From GWE2-42-39 sp963662895 (GTDB lineage Bacteria > Bacteroidota > Bacteroidia > Bacteroidales > Prolixibacteraceae): a DNA stretch of 64,000 nt. The stretch covers positions 1,178,001 to 1,242,000 of the forward strand of contig OY759982.1 of the NCBI GenBank assembly GCA_963662895.1, in the 5' to 3' direction. The position numbers and the translations under genes were made by a program. This document shows positions 33,318 through 42,957 of this stretch, piece after piece. The first letter of the stretch is position 1; every line of letters begins with the position of its first letter. Below the pieces are notes generated by a model. It did not search any database and was not told the DNA's origin. It saw only the letters and a list, made by a program, of their open reading frames with translations.

Positions 33318-34157
33318 TTATTTTTTAAAAACAGGAATATTATTTCGTTCATACTTAATAATGTCCGGTATCCCTGCCTTTTCAACAGATAAAGAGGAAC
33401 TTTCCGCTGCCTCGTATATTACAATTTCATCGATCTTATCACTATCATCCGGGATAAAAAAACCAATTCCAATGGAATCATACCCATAGTAGGTATAGCC
33501 ATCCCCATCATACAGGTCTTCCTCATCTCCGTAACGGTCTGTTACATCATCAATATCACTTCCTATGGATATTCCCTTGTAAGTCGCTCCTTCATATGGA
33601 GAAAGCAGATAAATATAGTACGCAGGGGCAGAATTGCTTAGAGTCGTCGTTTCAGTCCAGAAAGTAAAACTAATTCCTTCTTCATAAAACAAGACATCCT
33701 GCCTGTAAACCCCGTAATCCTCGTTATATTCTATGGAAAGTATTGTATCAGAAGAATAGGTAGCATTTATTTCAGACCAGGTATCATAAATATCAGTCCC
33801 TTCGATTCCCTCCCCTTCATAAATTGTTATATCGTAATCTGCGGTCACGTTTATTGTCATAAAAGCAGACTCGGCACTCCCGCTGCCTATAGCAATAAGC
33901 TGAACCTCGTAATCACCTCCGGAAGAATAACTATGCGACGGATTTTTATCAATAGCCACTTCGCCATCGCCAAAGATCCATTGGTAATAACTGGCATTCT
34001 CCGACTCATTTGTAAAAGTAATTGTTTCGTAGGGGTCAACTTCTGCATCGCTCACAGAGAAAGCGGCAACCACTTTATCGTCATCATCGCTGCAACTTAT
34101 AATTAACACTGACAAAAACAATGCAATCAGGGAACTCAATAAATTTCTGGTTTTCAT
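33318..34157 (-). CDS. PKD-domain lipoprotein of unknown function
   Basis: A 279-residue lipoprotein (IISCSDDDDK lipobox). A single PKD domain (about residues 30-108) has the classic YYQWIFGDGE motif and SHSYSSGGDYEVQL. The remaining 170 residues are unusually acidic and tyrosine-rich (DDVTDRYGDEEDLYDGDGYTYYGYDSIG) and contain a repeated-looking beta pattern; I do not recognise the domain. It has its own terminator and lies upstream of the riboswitch promoter, so it is not part of the cobalamin operon. Surface location is likely from the CSDDDD signal. Confidence 0.75.
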   Translation of the reverse strand: MKTRNLLSSLIALFLSVLIISCSDDDDKVVAAFSVSDAEVDPYETITFTNESENASYYQWIFGDGEVAIDKNPSHSYSSGGDYEVQLIAIGSGSAESAFMTINVTADYDITIYEGEGIEGTDIYDTWSEINATYSSDTILSIEYNEDYGVYRQDVLFYEEGISFTFWTETTTLSNSAPAYYIYLLSPYEGATYKGISIGSDIDDVTDRYGDEEDLYDGDGYTYYGYDSIGIGFFIPDDSDKIDEIVIYEAAESSSLSVEKAGIPDIIKYERNNIPVFKK

Positions 34158-34587
34158 TTTCCTCTTTTTACTATTTTCAAAAACGGTGATATTGTTCCTT
34201 CATTTTATTTGGGATGAAAATAAAAATTAAAAGCCAAACATCAGTAAAATAATTGTAACTAATCAGTTTTCAAATTAGCAATAGTATTCAAAGTATCGAC
34301 AAACGGAGCTTTCAGATTTGCCGTATTACGATCCATCACGGATACTGTGTTGAAAAATCACATGAACGTTTTAAACTCCTTAAAGATTATTGCCAGATTG
34401 AAAACTGATCTGTAACGATTTTTTTAATGATTTAACGCTGGAATTTATCTTAAAGTCAAACATTGAGAGGAAAAATTCGGAATGATTTCTTTGGTGAGTG
34501 TGAATAGTGTGCTGATATAACAGGAATAGAGAAAATAAATCGGGAGTAATTTGTGTTTATTGTGATTTGTGTAATCAGGGGACTAAA
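34158..34587. other. Gene-free stretch upstream of the insertion sequence
   Basis: About 430 A+T-rich bases between the PKD lipoprotein gene and the insertion sequence. I see no gene, strong hairpin or RNA element. Short frames on either strand have no recognisable similarity, and nothing at the right edge looks like the missing front of the symporter gene found across the element. Confidence 0.5.
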
Positions 34588-34800
34588 TAGAGTCTGTCTA
34601 TAAAGTCGGCAGTTTTGGGTTTGATCAATACCATGAAAATACTTTTCAGGTATATTAGTTTTCATAATAATGTCCCCCCTGTTTTTTCACTTGGTTCATT
34701 GCCCTTTTTTTGTTCGTTTTCTTCATTTTCAAGCCTGTTCGCTGTTTTTGGGGCATACGTCTCCTCTCTCTATTGATTGTTGGGCCCTCAAAGTAAGGGA

Positions 34801-35373
34801 TTATACCAGCTTTACCAGATGAGCTGTAATATCCGGATTACCCTTTAAAACCCGGCAGTGAAGGATCAAATTACTTTTTCCGCTGCATAAGTCAACCTTG
34901 TGCCCAAACTTCGCTTCCCTGCCCCCTTTCACGATAATGTCGGTGTGTTGTTCGTATATCGAATAAATTTTGTCCTGGCCCGGAACTTTTTCTCCTTTGA
35001 TTTCCTTGCGGTAAACCATGTCATGTACCTTAACCATCAATTCCAGGTGCTTTTCAAGCTGTATGCACAAAACCATGGCTTCAATGCCGCAAAACGGCTT
35101 TTTTTTTACCACGTTCGATACCTGGTTGATCGTCTTGATAAAGGTGTCCAACTGACTGTAAAACAAATCCCGGCGCTTATCCCCTTTGGTTACATTTATC
35201 GTAAAATATGTCTTCTTCGCTTTTTTTCTGTAATCCGTATAGCTTAGGCCATCCACCTCTTCTTTTAAGTGTCCCGGCAACCGGTAGGCTTCTTTTATGC
35301 AATCCCATAAAAGCGAATTATTGGTCGGATAATGGATGTTGCTTTCTATCTCTGTACTGTACTGTACTGACAT
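34801..35373 (-). pseudogene. Transposase, middle part (ISNCY-like)
   Basis: This 190-codon frame carries the middle of the transposase: IESNIHYPTNNSLLWDCIKEAYRL, then IYSIYEQHTDIIVKGGREAKFGHKVDL and LILHCRVLKGNPDITAH. The frame ends there, and the last 100 or more residues of a typical family member are not found in the remaining 200 bases of the element. It is the continuation of the frame at 35346-35864 after a shift, not a separate gene. Confidence 0.78.
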
Positions 35374-35864
35374 ACCTTCTCCAAATCCTCCAACCTTTCG
35401 CTTATGGCTATTTTATTCAACTCATACAAGACCTTCTCCAGGTTTTCTGACTTGATCCGGGAGATGTATTTCTGGTACATTTGGAAACTATACGGACGAT
35501 GCTCATCGATCTTGACAAACATTGCACAAATCCGTGAGTCAATCTGATGGTATTCCAATTCCCGGTATTCCAACCCTTTCAACTCTTTATATATGGCTGC
35601 CCTGACGATCTGTTCCACACTGGGGGTGTCTTTCCTTCCAAATACGCTTTCTTTTTCCCCTCCCGAAATGTCCTCCTGTAACAGGTAAATCAAGTGTGGA
35701 TGTTGTTCCAGAATGGTATCTACCAGTCCTAATTCCGGATCCCGTGACCAGTCCGGCCGGTCAAACCTGAGTTTGAACTCTTCAAATAGTTTCATCCTTT
35801 TTTTGTTAAATTTACTTAATTCCTGATTTCCATCAACCCTCAGGTATCCCTGTTTTATCAACAA
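35346..35864 (-). pseudogene. Transposase, N-terminal part, frameshifted (ISNCY-like)
   Basis: The first 172 codons carry the typical N-terminal sequence with FGRKDTPSVEQIVRAAIYKELKGLEYRELEYHQIDSRICAMF and ISRIKSENLEKVLYELNKIAISE. Reading then fails in a run of three GTACT pentamers (35354-35368). Removing one pentamer restores an uninterrupted frame (QYSTEIESNIHYP) into the next piece, so a 5-base duplication explains the break. Confidence 0.8.
35354..35368. repeat. Three GTACT pentamers causing the transposase frameshift
   Basis: GTACT is repeated three times. Two copies would keep the transposase in frame; the third shifts it. This looks like simple slippage. Confidence 0.8.
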
Positions 35865-35888
35865 TTTGTAGTTTATAGACAGACTCTA

Positions 35889-36041
35889 GTTACTCTGGAA
35901 GTAGGGATACAAAACGGGGGGATTGCATTAGCAATGGACAATATTTCCACAGTTGGTTTGGTGTCAACACTAAATGGCCCGTTAATGAATACTGTTTTTT
36001 CTATTGTTTCAACATGGTGGGGAGGAAGGAATAATAGATAA
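35889..36041 (+). pseudogene. C-terminal stub of a bile acid:sodium symporter (BASS) family protein
   Basis: Directly after the right inverted repeat of the insertion sequence, 50 codons run to a TAA. They begin VTLEVGIQNGGIALA and end FSIVSTWWGGRNNR. The EVGIQNGG motif followed by a hydrophobic segment and a WW-basic tail is the usual end of BASS-family transporters. The first 250 or so residues are missing, and the left flank of the insertion sequence does not supply them. The frame is too short to function alone. Confidence 0.65.
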
Positions 36042-36329
36042 TATAAATCTGCAGAGGAATGGACAATAATGTAAAAATTAGAAATTCCTGTTGAGCGACA
36101 ATATGATTCTGGCAAAAATTAATATTCAGTTTGATTATGATGTTTCGATTAGCTATTCATCTTTCTCCAATAGCCAATTGGCAGCTTTTTTTAGAAAAAA
36201 TGCAATTTTTTCTCATATCCCAATAGTCCTTCTTACAAAAAATCGATTCTTACTTATAAACACAAACGAATAGAAACATTTTGATCTCCACTGAGATCAT
36301 TCGCAAAAACAATGAAACGTTAACTTCAA

Positions 36330-37550
36330 ATGACAAAAAATAAAGACAGAATAAAATATTTACTCACCCAATACGCTACGGGAAAAGCTTCGGAAAAAGA
36401 AGTTAACGAATTTTTTAGATGGATAGGAAAGCCGGAGAATGATGAAGACCTGAGTCGTTTTTTAACTACCATGTTGGAATCAACAGAACCTGACAAAAAT
36501 TACGACAAAGCCAAATGGGAAGGGATGATTCAACAAATCATGATTTCTTCCGGCAACAACACAAAAACAGCTAAATACAAAGACCGGAAAGTAAAACCAT
36601 TGAAATGGTTCAGAACAACTGCTGCCGTATTTGTTGCGGTATTACTCGCTATATCCACTTATTGGTTTGTCAGTCAGCAGACAGGCAAAACAGAAATTGC
36701 CGACATTTCCGTACGATATAAAAACGATGTGTCTCCTGGCACAAATAAAGCAATACTCACCTTCGGCGATCGTTCGACTGTTTTATTGGATGATGTAGAA
36801 GAAGGACTATTAAAAAAACAGGGGAATGTAGAAGTTATTAAGTTGGGAAATGGAAAAGTATCTTATAAGTCCAATACTCAAGCCCCAGCTCAAGTGATGT
36901 TTAACACCATAAAAACACCAAAAGGAGGGCAATATGAAGTCGTATTACCAGACGGTTCGCAGGTTTGGCTGAATGCAACATCATCCCTAAAATTTCCGAC
37001 ATCTTTTACTGGGAAGCAAAGAGAGGTGACGCTCATCGGCGAGGCTTATTTTGAAGTAGCAAAAAATCCTCAAAAACCATTTATCGTTCATGTTGCATTT
37101 CCTGAAAGCACTCAACGCAATGATGCCATCATTGAGGTACTTGGAACACATTTTAATGTGATGGCCTATGCGAATGAAAAGACTATCAATACGACATTAC
37201 TTGAAGGTTCAGTTCAGGTAGCAGCCAGCAATGGGAAATCAGTAAAGATTAATCCAGGCGAGCAAGCTCAACTTCGACCCAATAATACGATTGCAGTTGT
37301 TCCGGATGATGGACAAGCCACTGCGTGGAAAGATGGTTTTTTTCTATTTAAAAGCGTAGATATCCACACGATTATGAGACAAGTTTCCCGGTGGTATGAC
37401 GTAGATGTTACCTACGAAGCTCAACCGACTGCGGATAAATTTACTGGATCGATTTCTCGATCTGCCAACTTATCTCAATTGCTCCAAATATTGGAACTAA
37501 GTGAAGTTCATTTTAAAATAGAAGGGAGAATGCTCACTGTTATGCCATAA
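36330..37550 (+). CDS. FecR-family anti-sigma factor of the ABC/MutS/M16 island
   Basis: A 406-residue single-pass regulator. The N-terminal cytoplasmic part reads RIKYLLTQYATGKASEKEVNEFFRWI. A membrane segment near residues 92-112 (TTAAVFVAVLLAISTYWFV) is followed by the FecR domain with VVLPDGSQVWLNATSSLKFP and GEAYFEVAKNPQKPF. The C-terminal STN-interacting part has HTIMRQVSRWYDVDVTYE. Unlike most such genes it has no sigma gene directly upstream; the only candidate in this block is at the far end on the opposite strand. Base composition is more A+T-rich than in the loci to the left. Confidence 0.9.
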   Translation: MTKNKDRIKYLLTQYATGKASEKEVNEFFRWIGKPENDEDLSRFLTTMLESTEPDKNYDKAKWEGMIQQIMISSGNNTKTAKYKDRKVKPLKWFRTTAAVFVAVLLAISTYWFVSQQTGKTEIADISVRYKNDVSPGTNKAILTFGDRSTVLLDDVEEGLLKKQGNVEVIKLGNGKVSYKSNTQAPAQVMFNTIKTPKGGQYEVVLPDGSQVWLNATSSLKFPTSFTGKQREVTLIGEAYFEVAKNPQKPFIVHVAFPESTQRNDAIIEVLGTHFNVMAYANEKTINTTLLEGSVQVAASNGKSVKINPGEQAQLRPNNTIAVVPDDGQATAWKDGFFLFKSVDIHTIMRQVSRWYDVDVTYEAQPTADKFTGSISRSANLSQLLQILELSEVHFKIEGRMLTVMP

Positions 37551-37677
37551 TCCAAAATAAAATAACGAACAGAAAAAATTTAAATATGACTCACAGACCA
37601 GATATATAACTCTTAAGATCTACTAGAGGCACTTGCACAGCTATAGTATAGTAGATCACTGCAAAAAAGCAGCAAAA

Positions 37678-37706
37678 AACCGGAAGTGCTTGTATCACCC
37701 CCGGTT
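37678..37706 (+). promoter_or_regulatory. CCGG hairpin in the fecR-susC intergenic region
   Basis: AACCGG and CCGGTT bracket a short loop and are followed by AATGTTTA. A nearly identical bracket occurs before the susC at 55067, also between fecR and susC. A leader or attenuator role is inferred. Confidence 0.5.
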
Positions 37707-37771
37707 AATGTTTAGGCTTTACACATTTTTTCTAAAACGATTTCATTGTATCACCAAAACCGTACAAATAT

Positions 37772-40700
37772 ATGGATTTATTAACCAGAAGGAAACCTTT
37801 TTGCCTGCGGCGGAAGGAATTATGGACTAAAACTCTTAGAGTCATGAAAATTACTACCTTGTTAATTGTTGTGTGTTTTTACCTAAGTTTTGGCGCCGGC
37901 GCTTATTCTCAACAAATCTCTATTTCTCAAAAAAATGCTGGCTTAGAGGAAATACTCAGCGAAATTGAACACCAAAGTGGGTACCAGTTTTTTTATAATG
38001 AACGGTTACTCCAACAAGCCCATCGTTTAAATATCGATGTGTCAAATATTAGTTTAGAAGACGCTTTAAAACAGTGTTTCAAAGATCAGCCTTTAAGCTA
38101 TTACATTGTAGGAAAAACAATTGTCATTGCGCAAAAGAAAGAGCAGAACTCATCCGTATCCTCACAAAAAACGATTGTGAAAGGAATCGTAAAAGATGAA
38201 GAGGGAACCCCTTTACCAGGTGCTGTGGTTCAGATAAAAGGGAGCTCGCAGGGAGTCATTACGAATTCTAAAGGAGAGTTCCACATTAAAGCCTCCAGTG
38301 ACGCGATTCTTTTGGTTTCTTTTATCGGGTTTAAGATGCAGGAAGTTCCATTAGCAGGCCAAAGTGATCTTGAAATTACCATGGAACTTTTGACAAATGA
38401 AGTTGAAACCGTGGATGTTTTAAGTACCGGTTATCAAAAAATATCAACAGAAAGAACTACCGGGTCATTCAGCACAATTTCGTCCCAGGAAATCGAATCC
38501 AATCCCAACATCAATATAATGGATCGGCTCAAAGATAAGTTGCCTGGTGTTCGAGTTGATGTGGAAAATAATGAGATTCAAATTCGCGGAACAAATACCT
38601 ATTATGGTTCCAGACCCCCACTGGTAGTTATTGATGGATTTCCGGCTCTTAAACAAAGCCTGGCTGATTATCCCGAAACGGAACTATCAGGAACAGGCAG
38701 CGTTAGTACCAATAATGCCATATTAAGTGCTTTGAATCCAAACGACATCGAAAGCATCTCATTTCTGAAGGATGCCTCTGCAGCAGCGATTTGGGGATCA
38801 CAGGCTGCCAATGGAGTGATTGTTATTGAAACAAAGAAAGGAAGAGGACGAGGAGAAAATCAACCAGTGGTTAATTTTTCAACTAATTTAAGCATTAGTG
38901 CTCCGTCTGATTTAAGCAAACTTGATGTCATGAGTTCAAGCGAATATATCGATCTGGAAAAGGAAATATTCGATCTGGGATTTGTTACGGATCCTACTTC
39001 AGGTTGGCGGTATGCAAACGAAAGCGATGCGATGACATTAATGTTTGCTCACCAACGCGGAGAGATTTCTGAAGATCAAATGAATCAAGGATTTTCCACT
39101 CTCGCCAATCGGGATAATACCTCTCAAATAAGAGATTATCTGCTAAGAGAATCTGTGACCCAGCAATATAACCTGTCCGTTTCAGGAAACAATGAGAAAA
39201 CCCAGTATTATATTTCCGGAGGCTATTCTGATAACCAGCCTGCTTTTAGAAGTAATAATTCAAATCAGTACAGCGTTACGGCTAATATTACCACAAAGTT
39301 ATTTAATGACAGAATTACATTAGCGACTGGAATTAATGAAACGTTTTCTAAAAGTAAAGTCAATAGTGCTGCGATACAAGCCATGACTCCTGGTTCCTTC
39401 GGATTGCGCCCCTACGATATGTTAGTAGATGAAAATGGTAATTCAATTGATCGCTACTTGAAATTTACTCCTGATGTTATCGACGATTTTTCATCGAAAG
39501 GATATATGCCCTGGACTTATAACACTTTAGACGAATTGAATTATAACAACACAATTTATAATAAAGATGCATCCAGAATTAATACTCGGTTATCCGGCGA
39601 AGTTACCAGCTGGCTTAGTGCAAGTATTTCGGGAAGTTACCAGAGGCTTAATACAGAATGGAGGAAATTAGAGAATGAAGATAGCTACTCTACAAGAGAT
39701 TTGATTAATGAAGGAACCACGATTGATGCCAATGGTCAACAAGTCTATGGTGTTCCAACGGGAGGAATTTACAAAACCAGTAATACCTTCAGTGAAGACT
39801 ATTCGATACGCGGGCAACTTGATTTTGACAAAAGCTGGTCTAATATCCATCGTTTATCAATTATTGCAGGTTCCGAAATAAGAGAATCAAAAGCACACGG
39901 ATATAAACAAACCCGTTATGGATACGATGAGCTTACGTCGAGCTCCAAGGCATATAATCCGACAACACCTTATGATAATATCTATGGCTACACATTTGTC
40001 TTAGGCTATTACGACGGCTCCGTTTTCCAATCACGCCAGCGTTATCTGTCATACTATAGTAATGCTAATTATACCTTTCTAAATCGTTATTTCTTTTCCG
40101 GAAGTCTTCGTTTCGATGACACCAACATGCTGGGGGTTAACCGAAGAAATCGGGCAGAACCTCTTTGGTCTGCAGGTTTCAAATGGCGTGTCTGGGGTGA
40201 GAAGTTTATGAAAAAAGCTGATTTCCTGGATCGTCTTGATCTACGACTCTCTTACGGAACAGGAGGAACAGCCCCCAAAGAAGGATCAAATGTATCTACC
40301 ATTTCAATTACCGGGAACGATTATTACACGGGATTACCCTATGGAAGCCTATACCTTGGCAACAGAGATTTAGGATGGGAAAAGACAAAAACCTTTAACG
40401 TTGGACTTGATATCGCTCTTTTCAACCAAAGATTATCATCAACTTTTGACGTCTATAGCAAACGATCTTCCGGGATATTAGTAAGTCTACCGATCAATGG
40501 CACCTATGGACAAACGGATTTAACTTATAATACCGGAACATTAGCCGGACATGGATATGAATTTAGTTTAGAAGGTATCCTGGTCAGAACGGCCGACTGG
40601 ACGTGGAATTTGGATTTCGTGTTCTCATACAATACCAATGAGGTTACCGACAATCGTTTCCCTAATACCATTACGAGTCCTACAAGCACCAGTGTAATTG

Positions 40701-41371
40701 AAGGTTATCCTGTGGATTATCTATTTACTTACCGATGGGCAGGTTTGGATGAGCAAGGTCAATCACAAATCTACAATGCTGAAGGTGAAATTATCACATC
40801 AGATATGAGTAGCATCTCCTTTCAACCTGAAGATTTTGAATATGCAGGCAGAAAAACTCCGCCATACTTTGGTAGTTTATCATCCACAATTCGCTATAAA
40901 CAACTTAGTTTGTACATGCAGGCTAACTACTCTCTGGGAAATAAAGTTTTGGTCGATAACATCAATGCTAGTCAATATCCGACAAGTAGCTATTTCTCCG
41001 GATTCATATCCAATAGTGATGCATTGGTTAACAGATGGAGAGATCCAGGAGATGAAGCAACAACTAACATTCCGGGGATGGAGCATACCAGTTTTACGAG
41101 TGTAGACAGATATAAATATGCTAATATCAATGTAATTAGCGGAAGTTATATTCGTATGCAACGTATATCGCTGAGCTATCAAATGCCGTCAAAGGTGATT
41201 CAAAGTTTGAGGTTTATTCAATCCATGAGCATCGCCACTTCTGTAGAAAATTTGGGATTGATATGGACTAAAAATGATCAAGGACTAGACCCTGAGCATA
41301 TTTTTAGTGGGACTTACACAAGTTTGCCACCATCTAAGAGATTTTCCTTCAGCTTAAATGTCTCTTTTTAA
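37772..41371 (+). CDS. SusC/RagA-family TonB-dependent receptor with STN domain
   Basis: A 1199-residue outer-membrane importer. A basic pre-signal extension (residues 1-24) precedes the hydrophobic signal ending GAGAYSQ, matching the start style of the other two SusC proteins here; an ATG at 37844 is an alternative. Domains in order: STN (ISISQKNAGLEEILSEIEHQSGYQFFYNE), carboxypeptidase-like (VKGIVKDEEGTPLPGAVVQIKG), plug (VETVDVLSTGYQKISTERTTGS to NGVIVIETKKGRGRG) and barrel ending FSFSLNVSF. The substrate is unknown; the operon holds a peptidase but no glycosidase, which hints at a peptide-like ligand. Confidence 0.93.
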   Translation: MDLLTRRKPFCLRRKELWTKTLRVMKITTLLIVVCFYLSFGAGAYSQQISISQKNAGLEEILSEIEHQSGYQFFYNERLLQQAHRLNIDVSNISLEDALKQCFKDQPLSYYIVGKTIVIAQKKEQNSSVSSQKTIVKGIVKDEEGTPLPGAVVQIKGSSQGVITNSKGEFHIKASSDAILLVSFIGFKMQEVPLAGQSDLEITMELLTNEVETVDVLSTGYQKISTERTTGSFSTISSQEIESNPNINIMDRLKDKLPGVRVDVENNEIQIRGTNTYYGSRPPLVVIDGFPALKQSLADYPETELSGTGSVSTNNAILSALNPNDIESISFLKDASAAAIWGSQAANGVIVIETKKGRGRGENQPVVNFSTNLSISAPSDLSKLDVMSSSEYIDLEKEIFDLGFVTDPTSGWRYANESDAMTLMFAHQRGEISEDQMNQGFSTLANRDNTSQIRDYLLRESVTQQYNLSVSGNNEKTQYYISGGYSDNQPAFRSNNSNQYSVTANITTKLFNDRITLATGINETFSKSKVNSAAIQAMTPGSFGLRPYDMLVDENGNSIDRYLKFTPDVIDDFSSKGYMPWTYNTLDELNYNNTIYNKDASRINTRLSGEVTSWLSASISGSYQRLNTEWRKLENEDSYSTRDLINEGTTIDANGQQVYGVPTGGIYKTSNTFSEDYSIRGQLDFDKSWSNIHRLSIIAGSEIRESKAHGYKQTRYGYDELTSSSKAYNPTTPYDNIYGYTFVLGYYDGSVFQSRQRYLSYYSNANYTFLNRYFFSGSLRFDDTNMLGVNRRNRAEPLWSAGFKWRVWGEKFMKKADFLDRLDLRLSYGTGGTAPKEGSNVSTISITGNDYYTGLPYGSLYLGNRDLGWEKTKTFNVGLDIALFNQRLSSTFDVYSKRSSGILVSLPINGTYGQTDLTYNTGTLAGHGYEFSLEGILVRTADWTWNLDFVFSYNTNEVTDNRFPNTITSPTSTSVIEGYPVDYLFTYRWAGLDEQGQSQIYNAEGEIITSDMSSISFQPEDFEYAGRKTPPYFGSLSSTIRYKQLSLYMQANYSLGNKVLVDNINASQYPTSSYFSGFISNSDALVNRWRDPGDEATTNIPGMEHTSFTSVDRYKYANINVISGSYIRMQRISLSYQMPSKVIQSLRFIQSMSIATSVENLGLIWTKNDQGLDPEHIFSGTYTSLPPSKRFSFSLNVSF

Positions 41372-41412
41372 TATCCATTGATATAATAAACTTGAGCATA
41401 AAAAATAAATAA

Positions 41413-42774
41413 ATGAAACAGATATTATATTTTTCTTTACTCATAACAATACTTATTGCAGGAAATAGCTGCCGTAAATATGTTGAAATAGACGAGATCG
41501 GGAAAAGGGTTTTACATTATACCTATGACTATCAGTACCTGTTAAATAACACGTATACCTTTGAACGTAGTTTCTTCCATCCAGAGGTTGCATCTGATGA
41601 TATTTTTGTTGAAAATGAAGATTATATTTTTCAACAGGAAACGGATGCAAGAGCTTATACCTGGGCCGACCAGATATGGATTGACGCCGAAGACTCAGAG
41701 TGGAACCTGCTCTACAAACAAATTCAAATATGCAATGAAATTATTGACGGGGTAATGGATAGCGAAGAAGGCACCGAAGATGAAAAAATGGATATATTGG
41801 CTCAGGCAAAAATACAAAGAGCTTACGCTTATTATTGTCTTGTTAACATCTATGCTAAACAATACGATGAAAGCACAGCAGATACGGATCTTGGCGTTCC
41901 TTTACTATTAACTCCGGATTTCTTTACTTCGTTAGAGAGGGCATCTGTAAAAACTACTTATAATCAAATTGAGAGCGATCTAAAATCAGGTATTGCGGTA
42001 CTTCCTGAATTTCAGAAAAATACTGAAATGGCTTCCAAAACAGCAGCCTATGGAGTTATGGCCCGTCTCAATCTTCAAAAAGGAGATTATGAGTTGGCTT
42101 TAGCCTATGCAGACAGTACATTAGCTATTCAAAACACGCTAATTAACCTTGCCGATTATGAAGATAATGCGACGGGCTTGCCACGGAAATACGAAGATCC
42201 TGAAATTATCTTCTCAAAAATTCTATCAAACAGTACGCTTGATTTTCAATTAAATCCGGAGCTCATAGATATGTTCTCCGCTAACGATCTTCGTTATCAG
42301 CTCTTCACAGACCCAGGCAGCAACCTCACGTGGAAACCTGCTGAGGGGCGCGTTTACTATCGTCCCAGGATATTCTATCAGGGCAATTACTCCGGCATTT
42401 GTGTATCCGAGATGATGCTTGTAAAAGCAGAATGTTTGGCCAGACAAGAAAAAGGAGATGAAGCAATGGCGGTTATTAACAATTTGCGTCAACACCGTTT
42501 TAAACCAGAAGATTATTCTCCACTAAATGCATCAGATAGTGAACAAGCTTTAGCGTTGGTTTTAAAAGAAAGAAGACTTGAATTAATGGGAAGAGGTTAC
42601 CGTTGGTTCGACCAGAAAAGGCTGAATAAAGATCCCAGATTTTCAAAAACAGTTATTCATCAGTATTTAGGCGAAAACTATACATTGGAACCAAACAGTG
42701 ATCAATATGTATTTCCTATCGCTGAAAAATACATTGTTCAAAATCCGGAATTAGTCCCTAATCCTAGAAATTAA
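41413..42774 (+). CDS. SusD/RagB-family lipoprotein
   Basis: A 453-residue surface lipoprotein (AGNSCRKYVEI lipobox) paired with the SusC 41 bases upstream. TPR-like helices include AQAKIQRAYAYYCLVNIYAKQYD; the C-terminal RagB block includes VSEMMLVKAECLARQEKGDEAMAVINNLRQHRF and LKERRLELMGRGYRWFDQKRLNKD. It ends with FPIAEKYIVQNPELVPNPRN, typical of the family. It is somewhat shorter than the glycan-locus SusD proteins in this window. Confidence 0.9.
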   Translation: MKQILYFSLLITILIAGNSCRKYVEIDEIGKRVLHYTYDYQYLLNNTYTFERSFFHPEVASDDIFVENEDYIFQQETDARAYTWADQIWIDAEDSEWNLLYKQIQICNEIIDGVMDSEEGTEDEKMDILAQAKIQRAYAYYCLVNIYAKQYDESTADTDLGVPLLLTPDFFTSLERASVKTTYNQIESDLKSGIAVLPEFQKNTEMASKTAAYGVMARLNLQKGDYELALAYADSTLAIQNTLINLADYEDNATGLPRKYEDPEIIFSKILSNSTLDFQLNPELIDMFSANDLRYQLFTDPGSNLTWKPAEGRVYYRPRIFYQGNYSGICVSEMMLVKAECLARQEKGDEAMAVINNLRQHRFKPEDYSPLNASDSEQALALVLKERRLELMGRGYRWFDQKRLNKDPRFSKTVIHQYLGENYTLEPNSDQYVFPIAEKYIVQNPELVPNPRN

Positions 42775-42825
42775 TTTTTTCCTCCGAAGTAATTTAATAC
42801 TAACAAGCAGCAAAACAATTAGATT

Positions 42826-42851
42826 CTGGATTCGGATAAAACCGGATCCAG
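42826..42851 (+). terminator. Hairpin between susD and the ABC transporter genes
   Basis: A 10-bp stem (CTGGATTCGG / CCGGATCCAG, one G-T pair) with a 6-base loop and a weak T-rich tail. It lies in the 183-base gap and may lower or separate expression of the downstream genes. Confidence 0.6.
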
Positions 42852-42957
42852 ATCTCCTTTCAAAACAGACTTAAAGCATCACTAAATAGTTACTCCTCCA
42901 CTCTCTGTACATTCGGAGCAGTTCAATTCAAAAGTATATAAAGTAGGCATATAAAAA

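Larger units (their letters stand above)
34588..35888 (-). mobile_element. Decayed insertion sequence with 17-bp terminal inverted repeats
   Basis: The ends carry TAGAGTCTGTCTATAAA at 34588-34604 and its exact complement at 35872-35888, giving an element of 1301 bases. The transposase runs on the minus strand in two disrupted pieces and resembles ISNCY-type transposases. No clear target-site duplication is visible beside the repeats. On the right the element abuts a symporter gene fragment in frame, so it inserted into or recombined at that gene. Confidence 0.82.

Noticed and set aside
34513..34587. Left flank of the insertion sequence as the missing front of the symporter gene
   Set aside because: The frame ending ...NQGTK before the element has a stop within 25 codons and no membrane-helix character, so it does not support a simple insertion.
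35873..36115. 80-codon minus-strand frame over the symporter stub
   Set aside because: It is the shadow of the plus-strand stub and overlaps the insertion sequence end.
42775..42957. Small precursor-peptide gene in the susD-ABC gap of the island
   Set aside because: No start codon with a sensible short frame and ribosome site was found on the plus strand; the gap holds only a hairpin.
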